Source of the DNA: a virus
Reading direction: 5' to 3' (one strand)
Length of the DNA stretch: 31,037 bases
IMG/VR virus record: IMGVR_UViG_3300025889_011041
Location: 1-31,037 of that record
The notes beneath the pieces were generated by a model. It did no database searches. It worked only from the letters and a program-made list of their open reading frames with translations, and was not told where the DNA came from. The translations under genes were made by a program, and so were the position numbers. Shown here piece after piece: positions 16,301-22,680 of the stretch. The stretch's first letter is position 1; each line of letters starts with the position of its first letter.

Positions 16301-16772
16301 TCACTTTTGGATGGCAGCTTGTAAGGAACGCCCGAGAAAAGAAAAGAACCTGATTGAGAACATTGAGAACCCAGAGTATCGAGCAAAGGGAGACTGGACA
16401 GAAGAGGAGAAGTTAGAGAAACTGGTAAGTCTAACTGGTGTATTTCCAATCAATGCGGTGGTGACACCAAGAGTTCGTGAAAAGCTCAATGAACTTTATG
16501 TTCCGCCCATTTCAGAGTTTGACCCAGAGCTTGGTGTGACTTGGTTTATTCCTCGGGAATGCAAAGTCAAGAAGTCTAAGAACGGAAAGACTTTTTATGT
16601 CGTCAAGGTTATTGATGATAACAACGAGACAACAGTTATTCGTTGCTGGGGTGTAGACCCAGAGAAAGACATTCTACACATCAATCGCCCTTACATGGCG
16701 AGACTAAACTATAACCAACAGTGGGGTTTCTCCACTTTCAGTATGAGAAAAATGTTTAAGCTACTAGCATAA
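13332..16772 (+). CDS. dnaE: DNA polymerase III alpha subunit (family C, DnaE)
   Basis: 1146 residues, near the usual DnaE length (1160), with no intein. The N-terminal PHP domain keeps metal ligands: H15-x-H17 (GLHAHS), D49-H50-G (LTDHGN) and E of FGCEAYF. It may therefore be an active proofreading nuclease as in Thermus DnaE. The polymerase palm has GAGRGSAAGSL, then D471 and D473 in YPDIDYD, and D636 in IKFDILGL, matching E. coli D401, D403 and D555. A fingers signature (ITSIYRPGPLS) and KSHAVSYCVLSYQ follow. A tandem helix-hairpin-helix region (LTSIKGLGEKA) and a C-terminal OB-like domain (about 1060-1146) complete it. It should be a processive replicase, coexisting with the family A enzyme at the left edge. 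Confidence 0.94.
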   Translation: MNSRKQSEIPFVGLHAHSVAGSPFDALGYPPEHMDFAYENGMDALALTDHGNMNGLAWQVLHAKKMKKAGKEFKPIFGCEAYFIPSVAKWKEEYEAIKEEAKKKSDYEADNSGTTVEDENASKRQIKSVLNRRRHLILLAMNQTGLQNIFKMVSRSYTGDNFYRYPRVDYALLKKHNEGVIAASACLGGVYAGNYWENRDIGPDAILGAMRETTQKMQAIFGDRWYGELQWNNVPEQHELNRYIIQMHQEFGIELISTADSHYYNADVWKDRELYKRLGWLGKGKPDYLSDELPVSVEEIGYELYPKNGDQMFESYKKYSEECGVKYDDNLVLNSITRTHQIAHERIEDFLPDSEVRLPNFVVPEGSTPGQTLAALCVEGLRSLGLGDNQEYVDRLKYEVGVIEERGFSKYFLTMKAIADVAVDKQLVGAGRGSAAGSLVAYVLNITQVDPIKYGLQFERFLTKGGSGYPDIDYDVSDPMVLKEILIDLWGDNSVVPITNWNTLQLRSLIKDISKFYGIEFTEVNNVTSKMVHEATPLAKKKHGITAGVYAPTFEELMEFSETLQKFLVKYPHIKTHIETLYGQTRSASRHAGGVVVGENLDQWMPLINSGGVRQTPWSEGQNVRHLEPMGFIKFDILGLASLRMLEGAIERILRRHHGMTNPTFADIKEFYDKNLHPEKIDLNDKAVWENVFHQGKWAGIFQFTETGAQTFCKNAKPDNIIDLAAITSIYRPGPLSANVDKKYVGAKENPQDIEYINKTVREVTEETYGFLIFQEQIAMLAHKLGKDLSLDEGNKLRKLLTKKGTGAAQVEKDKIFDKFRRGCVEKGMKDYEARELWETFEYFSGYGFNKSHAVSYCVLSYQCAYLLNYYPAEWLAAFLDKEPESRKERAIATAKSLGYNVRALNVNTSGSVWEISEDGTTLIQPLTSIKGLGEKAIEQIVKHRPFNTIEEFLFHEKVVYSKLNKKSLIALCEAQALNDLVDDRFTGLHHFWMAACKERPRKEKNLIENIENPEYRAKGDWTEEEKLEKLVSLTGVFPINAVVTPRVREKLNELYVPPISEFDPELGVTWFIPRECKVKKSKNGKTFYVVKVIDDNNETTVIRCWGVDPEKDILHINRPYMARLNYNQQWGFSTFSMRKMFKLLA

Positions 16773-16784
16773 AGGAGGAAAGTA

Positions 16785-17255
16785 ATGGCATTTTTAGATG
16801 AAGACAACGTAGTAAAGGTGTTTCGCACACACCCAGAAGCAAAACTGCCCCAAAGGGCACACAGAACTGACGCAGGGATGGATTTTTTCTATTGTCCTGT
16901 TGAAGGCACAGCGATGAGGATCGAGCCAGGTAGGGGAGTATTGTTACCAACTGGCATCAAGATGGAAGTACCATCTGGTTGTATGCTTCAAATTATGAAT
17001 AAGTCAGGCGTAGCAAGTAAACGCAGTCTTATTGCCGGCGCTTGCGTGGTGGATGAAGGATACACAGGAGAAATCTTTGTGAATCTTCACAACATCGGCA
17101 CAGAAGTTCAGTTTATTGAAGCGGGAGATAAAGTAGCACAAGGAGTCTTTGTGAGAATTGAAAAGCCAAGACTTCGGGAAACAAAAGAAGACAACCTTTA
17201 CGGAGGTGAAACAGCCCGAGGAGCAGGAGCGCTCGGCTCAACAGGAGATAGATAA
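16785..17255 (+). CDS. dut: dUTP diphosphatase
   Basis: 156 residues with all five trimeric dUTPase motifs in order: DAGMDFF (1), NKSGVASKRSL (2), GACVVDEGYTGEIFVNLHN (3, with the catalytic Asp and the uracil-selecting Tyr), GDKVAQGVF (4) and RGAGALGSTG (5, the C-terminal P-loop-like arm, with Ala and Leu in place of Gly and Phe at two places). It hydrolyses dUTP to dUMP and pyrophosphate, keeping uracil out of DNA and feeding ThyX. ATG 16785 sits behind AAAGGAGG, 12 nt after dnaE. It shares one base with the next start (TAATG). Confidence 0.93.
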   Translation: MAFLDEDNVVKVFRTHPEAKLPQRAHRTDAGMDFFYCPVEGTAMRIEPGRGVLLPTGIKMEVPSGCMLQIMNKSGVASKRSLIAGACVVDEGYTGEIFVNLHNIGTEVQFIEAGDKVAQGVFVRIEKPRLRETKEDNLYGGETARGAGALGSTGDR

Positions 17256-17512
17256 TGGCAAGTTTTGCTAAGAAACTAAAACGAAAGCAGTTTGTTGTGG
17301 CAAGAAAGAAGTTTATGAAAGACTTCAAGACTTCAATGGCAAACTTCAAAAAGCAGGTTGTGTGTTCTAAATGTGATAGAGGACCCAGAGAGGGGGAAAA
17401 GATTGATGACTGGCACATTGATAAGTATACAAACAATATTGACTTAATCTGCACGGACTGTTATACTGAAGAGGAAAGTGAGGATTTAGATGCAGAAGAC
17501 GTTATCATTTGA
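17255..17512 (+). CDS. Small zinc-ribbon-like protein
   Basis: 85 residues. A strongly basic N-terminal helix (KKLKRKQFVVARKKFMKDFK) precedes a probable zinc ribbon with C37-x2-C40 (CSKC) and C67-x2-C70 (CTDC). The C-terminal tail is acidic (EEESEDLDAEDV). The combination suggests a nucleic-acid or polymerase-binding adaptor, but the family is not recognised. It overlaps dUTPase by one base and the IMPDH-like gene by 23 nt. A promoter for the next gene lies in its 3' end. Confidence 0.62.
   Translation: MASFAKKLKRKQFVVARKKFMKDFKTSMANFKKQVVCSKCDRGPREGEKIDDWHIDKYTNNIDLICTDCYTEEESEDLDAEDVII
17439..17467 (+). promoter_or_regulatory. Sigma70-like promoter for IMPDH/GMPR-like gene
   Basis: TTGACT 17439-17444, 17-bp spacer, TATACT 17462-17467, each one base off consensus. 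The start near 17474 gives a 16-nt leader containing the GAGGA ribosome site. It lies inside the zinc-ribbon gene. Confidence 0.5.
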
Positions 17513-18494
17513 TGACATTTTGCTTATTCCGCAAATGTCAGATATTAAGTCAAGAAAGGAAGTGGACCTAACTTCAGAGATGGGTGGTAAACAGTTTCAA
17601 CTGCCTATCATCTCTTCTCCGATGGATACAGTCACTGGACCAGAAATGGTTCGGACTATGGACGCTCACGGAGGTATTGGAGTTCTTCATAGATATAATA
17701 CTATTGAAGAACAAGTAGCGATGCTGCGCCAAGCAGAATCAAAAACAACAGGTGCTGCCATTGGCGTGACTGGTGATTTCATGGAAAGGGCAGAAGCACT
17801 GGTTGAGAATGGTGCTTTCCTATTGTGTGTTGACGTAGCACACGGACACCACATTAGTGTCAAAGAAGCTGTTGAGTCTATCAAAAATAAGTTTGGAGAC
17901 AACATTGTATTGATGGCTGGAAACGTAGCAACAGCAGAAGCGTTTTCAGATTTAGAAGATTGGGGGACAGATGTTATCAGGGTTGGAGTTGGCGGCGGTA
18001 GTATTTGCAGCACTCGTATTCAAACTGGACATGGTATTCCTACTTTGCATTCAGTTATATTGTCTGCGGGTGTTGCTAGGAAAAGCTTGATAGTTGCTGA
18101 TGGCGGCATCAAGACAGCGGGAGATGCTGTGAAGTGCTTTGCCGCAGGAGCAGACTTTGTTATGCTCGGTTCCTTGCTGGCGGGTACAAAGGAATCTCCA
18201 GGACAAGTATTCCAAAGCAATGATGGAAAGCAATATAAGGTTTATCGTGGTATGGCTTCCGCAGAAGCGCAGATCGACTGGAAGGGAACTGCTAATTCAC
18301 TAGAGGGTGTCTCCACTACCATTCCTTATAAGGGCTCAGTTGAGAGAGTGCTCTCTATGTTGTCACAAAACATTAGGTCTGGATTATCTTATTCTGGAGC
18401 TAGAACAGTAAAAGAGTTCAGAACTAAAGCACAGATGGTTCAACAAACCCAAGCGGGAATGAAAGAAAGCTTTACGCACATTCTAACAAGATGA
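17490..18494 (+). CDS. IMP dehydrogenase / GMP reductase family enzyme
   Basis: 334 residues, a TIM barrel without CBS domains, close to GMP reductase length (about 347). Landmarks: SFDDILLIPQMSDI start, SSPMDTVTGPEM, CVDVAHGHH, GNVATAE, and the catalytic loop GVGGGSICSTR with C173. Then come ADGGIKTAGD, YRGMAS and PYKGSVERVL. The ending (AGMKESFTHI) looks like IMPDH (ESHPHD), while GMASAEAQ is nearer GMP reductase GMSSESAM, so direction is unclear. It would either commit IMP to guanine nucleotides (IMPDH) or return GMP to IMP (GMPR). Either shifts the purine pool for phage DNA synthesis. It has its own candidate promoter. Its TGA overlaps the next ATG. Confidence 0.85.
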   Translation: MQKTLSFDDILLIPQMSDIKSRKEVDLTSEMGGKQFQLPIISSPMDTVTGPEMVRTMDAHGGIGVLHRYNTIEEQVAMLRQAESKTTGAAIGVTGDFMERAEALVENGAFLLCVDVAHGHHISVKEAVESIKNKFGDNIVLMAGNVATAEAFSDLEDWGTDVIRVGVGGGSICSTRIQTGHGIPTLHSVILSAGVARKSLIVADGGIKTAGDAVKCFAAGADFVMLGSLLAGTKESPGQVFQSNDGKQYKVYRGMASAEAQIDWKGTANSLEGVSTTIPYKGSVERVLSMLSQNIRSGLSYSGARTVKEFRTKAQMVQQTQAGMKESFTHILTR

Positions 18495-18826
18495 AAGAAC
18501 ATGAGCCACAAAAAGTTGTTACTATAACCTTTTCAGCATACGAAAAGACATCAGTTGACATAAAGCTTAAGATAAGAAACGATAACCTTACGCAAGTTAG
18601 TTGGTTCGCTGGGATAGCCAAACTCTATCTTGAGAATGACCCTGATATGCTAAAGGTTATTTATAAAGTAAAAGAAAATGCCAAAGCAATGGGCAAAAGA
18701 AAACTAAACAGAGCCTACAAGGATGCAGAGGAGGGTCATAGCATTATGGAACAACTCGGGATTACAGACTCTGACAAAGAAAATATATTTGATTTAATTG
18801 AAATGGATTTAAAAGACTATGATTGA
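18491..18826 (+). CDS. Small phage protein, unknown function
   Basis: 111 residues. A beta-rich start (KVVTITFSAYEKTSVDIKLKIR) is followed by helices and an acidic end (ENIFDLIEMDLKDYD). The pattern of a strand pair, an N-L-T-Q segment and an ENIFDLIE ending resembles small proteins I associate with marine T4-like phages, but I cannot name the family. It overlaps the IMPDH-like gene (ATGA) and the mini sigma gene (8 nt). Because of that tight link, a role with the sigma-like protein is possible. Confidence 0.55.
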   Translation: MKEHEPQKVVTITFSAYEKTSVDIKLKIRNDNLTQVSWFAGIAKLYLENDPDMLKVIYKVKENAKAMGKRKLNRAYKDAEEGHSIMEQLGITDSDKENIFDLIEMDLKDYD

Positions 18827-19076
18827 TGATGAACTACCAAGTTGCTCGAAAGAGTGTATGAGGGACAAGAAAAGCTGCGCTAAAAGCAGTTGCAGAATGT
18901 GGATAGATTACGATGGAGACCAAAATTGTTCGCTTGTATCTATTTACCATAATGGAAAGATGACACTAGAAGAAGTCGCCAAAAGAATGAAGATTTCACT
19001 AGTTAGAGTTTCACAGATTGAAAAGGAAGCAATGAAGAAGCTTTGCAAGCGAATAAATTTTGACCTTTCAGAATAA
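18819..19076 (+). CDS. Stand-alone sigma70 region 4-like protein with Cys cluster
   Basis: 85 residues. The C-terminal half (48-75, MTLEEVAKRMKISLVRVSQIEKEA) matches the sigma70 region 4.2 helix-turn-helix that reads the -35 box. The N-terminal half has five cysteines (C9, C13, C20, C25, C37) and a W-I-D-Y-D segment, likely a zinc or Fe-S module. There is no region 2, so it cannot melt a -10 element on its own. It could dock on host RNA polymerase in place of, or next to, the host sigma region 4, as small phage co-regulators do. It overlaps the upstream unknown gene. It could also be a plain DNA-binding repressor. Confidence 0.72.
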   Translation: MIDDELPSCSKECMRDKKSCAKSSCRMWIDYDGDQNCSLVSIYHNGKMTLEEVAKRMKISLVRVSQIEKEAMKKLCKRINFDLSE

Positions 19077-19137
19077 AAATAACTATTTATAACTGTATTA
19101 TTACACTAATCACTACTTTCAAAAGGAGAATTATAAA

Positions 19138-19686
19138 ATGAGTGATAACAAACTATTAGCAGAAAACACAATCCGTCGCTTCATGAAGTTGGCGAACACA
19201 GACGCTTTCAGCGACAACTTCGTCAACGAAATGGGTTATGGTAGTAAACCCCCTGCAAAGGCAGACGAAGAAGATAAGATGGAAGAGGCAGTAGTAGAAG
19301 AGGAAGAGACCATCGAAGAAGCAGAAGAAGAAGAGATGGAAATGGACGCTGAGCTTGGCGCAGAAGACGACATGGGAGACATGGATGCTGAGCCAGAGAT
19401 GGATATGGACGCAGAGCCAGAAATGGGCGCCGCTGACATGAGTCTTACCGAAGAAGAAGCAAAGCTTCTTATCTCTCTTGGCGAAAGACTTGCAGCAGCT
19501 ATGGGCGGAGCAGAAGAGGCACCAGCTGAAGAGCCAGAGATGGACATGGATCTTGGTGCAGAAGAAGAAGCCCCAGAAGACGAAGAGATGATGGAAGAGG
19601 AACTCGACCAAGACGCTCTCGTAAACGAAGTGCTCAAAAGAGTTACCAAAAGACTTGTTGCTGAGAAGCTCAAGAACAGAAAGTAA
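19138..19686 (+). CDS. Extremely acidic, low-complexity protein
   Basis: 182 residues. The first about 40 (ENTIRRFMKLANTDAFSDNF) and last about 25 (NEVLKRVTKRLVAEKLKNRK) are basic or amphipathic helices. The middle (44-155) is dominated by Glu, Asp, Met and Ala, with the octad DMDAEPEM twice (19378-19428). The RFMKLAN opening recurs in marine T4-like phage structural proteins. Acidic cores with helical ends fit prohead scaffold or core proteins, or DNA-mimicking inhibitors; I cannot decide. It has AAAGGAG ahead of ATG 19138. A TATTAT at 19096-19101 could be its -10, but no convincing -35 is seen. A strong terminator follows. Confidence 0.7.
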   Translation: MSDNKLLAENTIRRFMKLANTDAFSDNFVNEMGYGSKPPAKADEEDKMEEAVVEEEETIEEAEEEEMEMDAELGAEDDMGDMDAEPEMDMDAEPEMGAADMSLTEEEAKLLISLGERLAAAMGGAEEAPAEEPEMDMDLGAEEEAPEDEEMMEEELDQDALVNEVLKRVTKRLVAEKLKNRK

Positions 19687-19711
19687 GATAAAATAATACG
19701 TTATCACTTAC

Positions 19712-19748
19712 AAAAGCTCCATACCCTTTCGGGTCACTGGGGCTTTTT
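19712..19748 (+). terminator. Rho-independent terminator
   Basis: AAAAGCTCC (19712-19720) pairs with GGGGCTTTT (19739-19747), with an inner ACCC-TTTC-GGGT hairpin (19723-19734) and a T-run at the 3' side. It ends the operon running to the acidic protein, immediately before a new promoter. Confidence 0.85.
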
Positions 19749-19754
19749 ATTTTG

Positions 19755-19783
19755 TTGACTACGACAAAGAAAGGTGCTATAAT
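19755..19783 (+). promoter_or_regulatory. Sigma70-like promoter, predicted leaderless
   Basis: TTGACT 19755-19760, 17-bp spacer, TATAAT 19778-19783. Exactly 6 nt follow before ATG 19790, so the ATG falls on the expected +1. No ribosome site can be present in such a transcript. Confidence 0.78.
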
Positions 19784-19789
19784 AATAGC

Positions 19790-20185
19790 ATGAATGAAAT
19801 ACAAATCTACTCCACCATAATGTTCTTTGCGGGGGTTATTCTCTCACAAGCTATTTTTTATTTTGACCAAAAGAATAAGCAAAGAAAGTTTTACATTTAT
19901 TTGTCCGCTGTTGTGCTTCAAATGCTGGATTCAGTGCATTCCGTTCATCTCGGGACACTTGAATTTATAACAGGACAAATAAAAAACCCAGAAGAACCCG
20001 AAAACCAAGAGTATTTACAGAAGGAGAGTGAGAAGGTCGAGTTGTTTATGAACCTTTACCTCCTTGTCCTTATTCGGGCAATACCAGAGGAAGGAAGGAA
20101 ATACATAAAGTACAGCACTTGGACCGAAGCACGAACCTTCATTGAAAAAATGCGAGGGCTTATGGATGGAAAGGATAAAAGCTGA
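19790..20185 (+). CDS. Membrane-anchored protein, unknown function
   Basis: 131 residues. The N-terminus (IYSTIMFFAGVILSQAIFYF) is a clear transmembrane segment. A second, weaker hydrophobic helix (YIYLSAVVLQML) follows a basic loop, and a third (LFMNLYLLVLIRAI) lies past the middle. The rest is charged and probably cytoplasmic. No family recognised. It is the first gene of an operon and would be translated from a leaderless mRNA, since the promoter -10 ends 6 nt before its ATG. It overlaps the next gene by 20 nt. Confidence 0.65.
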   Translation: MNEIQIYSTIMFFAGVILSQAIFYFDQKNKQRKFYIYLSAVVLQMLDSVHSVHLGTLEFITGQIKNPEEPENQEYLQKESEKVELFMNLYLLVLIRAIPEEGRKYIKYSTWTEARTFIEKMRGLMDGKDKS

Positions 20186-20414
20186 TTACTGGACACAAGA
20201 AAATGTAGTAAAGCTACAAATTAAAACCAAAATAGGACAAACAGAAATACAAAGAATCTTACCAGGATGGCAATGTGTTTCTTATGGTTATGTCCCAAAA
20301 ACTATGGAAGACATCTATGTATTTGAAAGAGTCTTTACCACAGAAAATGACTTGACTGACTTTATAAAATCTGATACTATTATAAAACAATTAGAAATGA
20401 GAGAGGTACTATGA
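20166..20414 (+). CDS. Small hypothetical protein
   Basis: 82 residues from ATG 20166, preferred over an upstream TTG because GAGGG (20153-20157) lies at correct spacing. Mixed alpha/beta with several aromatic residues (GWQCVSYGYVPKTMEDIYVF). No family recognised. It shares the ATGA overlap with the ClpP-like gene, and a candidate promoter for that gene lies in its last 60 bases. Confidence 0.55.
   Translation: MERIKADYWTQENVVKLQIKTKIGQTEIQRILPGWQCVSYGYVPKTMEDIYVFERVFTTENDLTDFIKSDTIIKQLEMREVL
20352..20380 (+). promoter_or_regulatory. Candidate promoter for ClpP-like gene
   Basis: TTGACT 20352-20357, 17-bp spacer, TACTAT 20375-20380 preceded by TGA, which forms an extended -10 (TGn). The start near 20387 gives a 24-nt leader. 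Confidence 0.42.
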
Positions 20415-21142
20415 TTACAAGAGTTTCAACATTCCCGCAAATTGCGAAGAAGAAAAAGAAAGATAAAAAAGAAAAGATTGACCTTCTAGAAGGGATTTCA
20501 ATGGAGGCTCACGAACAAGACGACAAGCAAATCGTTATTGTAAATAACATTCAGCAGCCTTCACTCCCACCAGAGCCAGAACTAAGAACCATAAACCTTT
20601 ATGGTGACATTTCAGAGCAAAAGGGAGCAGATGTTGTTGCAGCACTGCTTTACTTGGAGAGTACATCACATGCTGTTGCTCCAGCAGACCCAGATGACCC
20701 AGATGGGGAGCGTATCATTATGGCTCGTTCTATCGCAATGATGGTTTCAACACATGGTGGCACAGCATCAGACATGTTTTCTATGCTTGACGTAATGGAT
20801 ATGGTAAAAGAACGAACCTGCGACATTGAAACATTTGGTATCGGCAAGGTTATGTCCGCTGGTGTGCCTATTCTCGCTGCGGGAACCAAAGGAAAGCGTA
20901 AGGTTGGTCGCAACTGCCGCATCATGCTTCACAACGTGATGGCTGGTTCACATGGCACCATCTTCTCAATGGAGAACGAACTAGAAGAAATCAAGTGGGT
21001 TCAAGAAAGATACATTGAAACACTTGCTTCTTACACTAAGCTCACACCAAACAAGATAAAGAAGCTCCTAAAGACCCAGAAGGACATTTACATCTCCGCC
21101 GAAGAAGCAATAAAAATGGGTATTGCGGACGAAATTATCTAA
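20411..21142 (+). CDS. ClpP-like serine protease
   Basis: 243 residues, longer than housekeeping ClpP (about 200) through a lysine-rich N-terminal extension (IAKKKKKDKKEK). A crotonase-like ClpP fold is evident: INLYGDISE, a strand ending MMVSTHGG, then GIGKVMSAGVPIL with catalytic S149, CRIMLHN with H174, and KDIYISAEEAIKMGIAD with D225. The catalytic triad is intact. A loop rich in Asp/Pro (PADPDDPDGE, 91-100) is inserted before the STHGG strand. It may mature phage proteins, or act as a ClpP paralogue within host Clp complexes. ATG overlaps the previous TGA. Confidence 0.85.
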   Translation: MITRVSTFPQIAKKKKKDKKEKIDLLEGISMEAHEQDDKQIVIVNNIQQPSLPPEPELRTINLYGDISEQKGADVVAALLYLESTSHAVAPADPDDPDGERIIMARSIAMMVSTHGGTASDMFSMLDVMDMVKERTCDIETFGIGKVMSAGVPILAAGTKGKRKVGRNCRIMLHNVMAGSHGTIFSMENELEEIKWVQERYIETLASYTKLTPNKIKKLLKTQKDIYISAEEAIKMGIADEII

Positions 21143-21162
21143 TTATTGGGAGGAGTTTTATC

Positions 21163-22620
21163 ATGTCAAATACTATTACAACCAAAAACGATCTATTTAC
21201 ACTTTTCGAAGAAGTTTGGAAAGAGCAAGAAAACAAGCTAACAGAACAACAACGCTCTATACTTTCGGACAACTTCTTTCAAAATACCTTGTTCGAGATT
21301 TTCTCAGGAATTGATTATAGCAGGGCCAGCTCCAGATTATTAGAAAATGTAGAAATAAACGAACAGGATGAGCCGTCTTCAGAAGAAATTCGTCTGGGTT
21401 TGCCGAAGCTTAGAATTTCAGAAGATTGGGGAGTCCCAGAGTCCAGAGACAGACAGATTATAGAGAGTTTCACAAATAGTATTCCAGGTAGCACTCTTGA
21501 AGAAAAGCTGAACCATATCAACAATGTTGCAACGGGCAAAGTTCAGCTTGCCTCAGTTGGCGACATACTTTCTACCATGGTGGTCTTGGAAGTGTTGAGC
21601 ACTATTTTGGCGCAATTTACTGAAGCCGCCGGCGGCTTTATCTTTGAAGGGTTTTTGGCAGGGCTATTCGGGAAAGGCTCAGTGCAAATTACTGATGTCG
21701 GAGATGAAGACGATGCAACAGGTAAGCCTATTACGGACGTTCAGTTGGGGGATAAAGAATACTCCCTTAAGCTTCTCAATCCAACAACAGCTGTAAAAGG
21801 ATCGTGGAGAAACATGGTAGAGCACTTTGCTGGAGGTAGAGACCATGTTGTATATCTGGATGCCCGTCGCTCTGGTTCAGGTGCTTCAGATAGTCTTCTT
21901 TTTAGTGAGTTTGAGATTACTCTGGAGAACTACATTCAGGTTTTTTATGACCCGTTCAAGAAGTTCGCAAAGAAAACAATGAAAGTGAAAAACAAAGAAG
22001 AACTTATTGCACAACTACAGGACTTGGGCGATAGAGCGTTTCAAGTGAATTTTTCACAAAAAGTAGATAAAAAAGCAAACTTTTCGTTAAGAACAGACAA
22101 AGATAGATTGATGTCTATTATAGATACAGCGGAAGATTTACCACCTGCTATCATAGGTTACTCAGAGGAGGACTATACAAAGAGTGTCAAAGCAACAAGG
22201 CTTTTTGGCTCTGCTACTCAATTCAATGCCGTTCAAGAGGCGATAAAAACGGGAGATAAGCAACAAATAATAGATGCTCTTCGCCAAACACGTGGCTATA
22301 TCAAGAAAGAGCAATTCGAATTTACTCCACAACAAGCAAAGAACATTGCGAATGAAAGAGAAATAGCATATGTTTTATTGGGAGATGAACAACTAAAGAA
22401 AACGTGGCTACTTTATGGAGATATAATGAGAAAAACGATTACACCAGTATATACCTTTCTTGGCAGATTTAACGATAATGTTTCGAAGTATTTCCTAGGT
22501 ACGCAAGACGGTGATGCTAGAAAAGAATATGCTCTTGCAGCAACACAAGACCTTGCTTCACTCAAAGAAGCAACAGACGAAGCAATCTCAGCCGTAGAAC
22601 AAAGTGAAGCTGCTGAATAA
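21163..22620 (+). CDS. Large unknown protein, possible PD-(D/E)xK-like core
   Basis: 485 residues; family not named. Helical N-terminus (1-110), then a segment with FEGFLAGLF (161-169), GKPITDVQL (187-195, D192) and EYSLKLLNP (199-207, K203). The arrangement E162 ... D192 ... (E/S)-x-K203 resembles the restriction-endonuclease-fold nuclease core, where E, D and the E/SxK lysine bind metal. The remaining 270 residues are helical and charged. It could instead be a structural or DNA-handling protein where this similarity is accidental. It starts at ATG 21163 with GGGAGGA ahead, 20 nt after the ClpP-like gene. Confidence 0.6.
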   Translation: MSNTITTKNDLFTLFEEVWKEQENKLTEQQRSILSDNFFQNTLFEIFSGIDYSRASSRLLENVEINEQDEPSSEEIRLGLPKLRISEDWGVPESRDRQIIESFTNSIPGSTLEEKLNHINNVATGKVQLASVGDILSTMVVLEVLSTILAQFTEAAGGFIFEGFLAGLFGKGSVQITDVGDEDDATGKPITDVQLGDKEYSLKLLNPTTAVKGSWRNMVEHFAGGRDHVVYLDARRSGSGASDSLLFSEFEITLENYIQVFYDPFKKFAKKTMKVKNKEELIAQLQDLGDRAFQVNFSQKVDKKANFSLRTDKDRLMSIIDTAEDLPPAIIGYSEEDYTKSVKATRLFGSATQFNAVQEAIKTGDKQQIIDALRQTRGYIKKEQFEFTPQQAKNIANEREIAYVLLGDEQLKKTWLLYGDIMRKTITPVYTFLGRFNDNVSKYFLGTQDGDARKEYALAATQDLASLKEATDEAISAVEQSEAAE

Positions 22621-22626
22621 AACCCC

Positions 22627-22654
22627 TTGACAAACCTAAAAAGTGTGTTATTAT
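22627..22654 (+). promoter_or_regulatory. Sigma70-like promoter of groEL
   Basis: TTGACA 22627-22632, 16-bp spacer, TATTAT 22649-22654. The flanks (CCTTGACAAACC, TTATTATATAA) are nearly those of the 7433 promoter. The leader is about 20 nt with a GAGG ribosome site. No CIRCE-type inverted repeat is seen. Confidence 0.8.
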
Positions 22655-22680
22655 ATAACTATCAATGAAAGCGAGGCATA

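Noticed and set aside
13332-16772. Possible intein or intron in dnaE
   Set aside because: The length (1146 residues) and uninterrupted motif order match ordinary DnaE; no splicing-block motifs are visible.
19156-19707. A 183-residue open frame on the minus strand across the acidic-protein gene
   Set aside because: It mirrors the GAA/GAG-rich codons of the plus-strand gene, is dominated by Phe, Cys and His runs, and has no ribosome site or family motif. All real genes here are on the plus strand.
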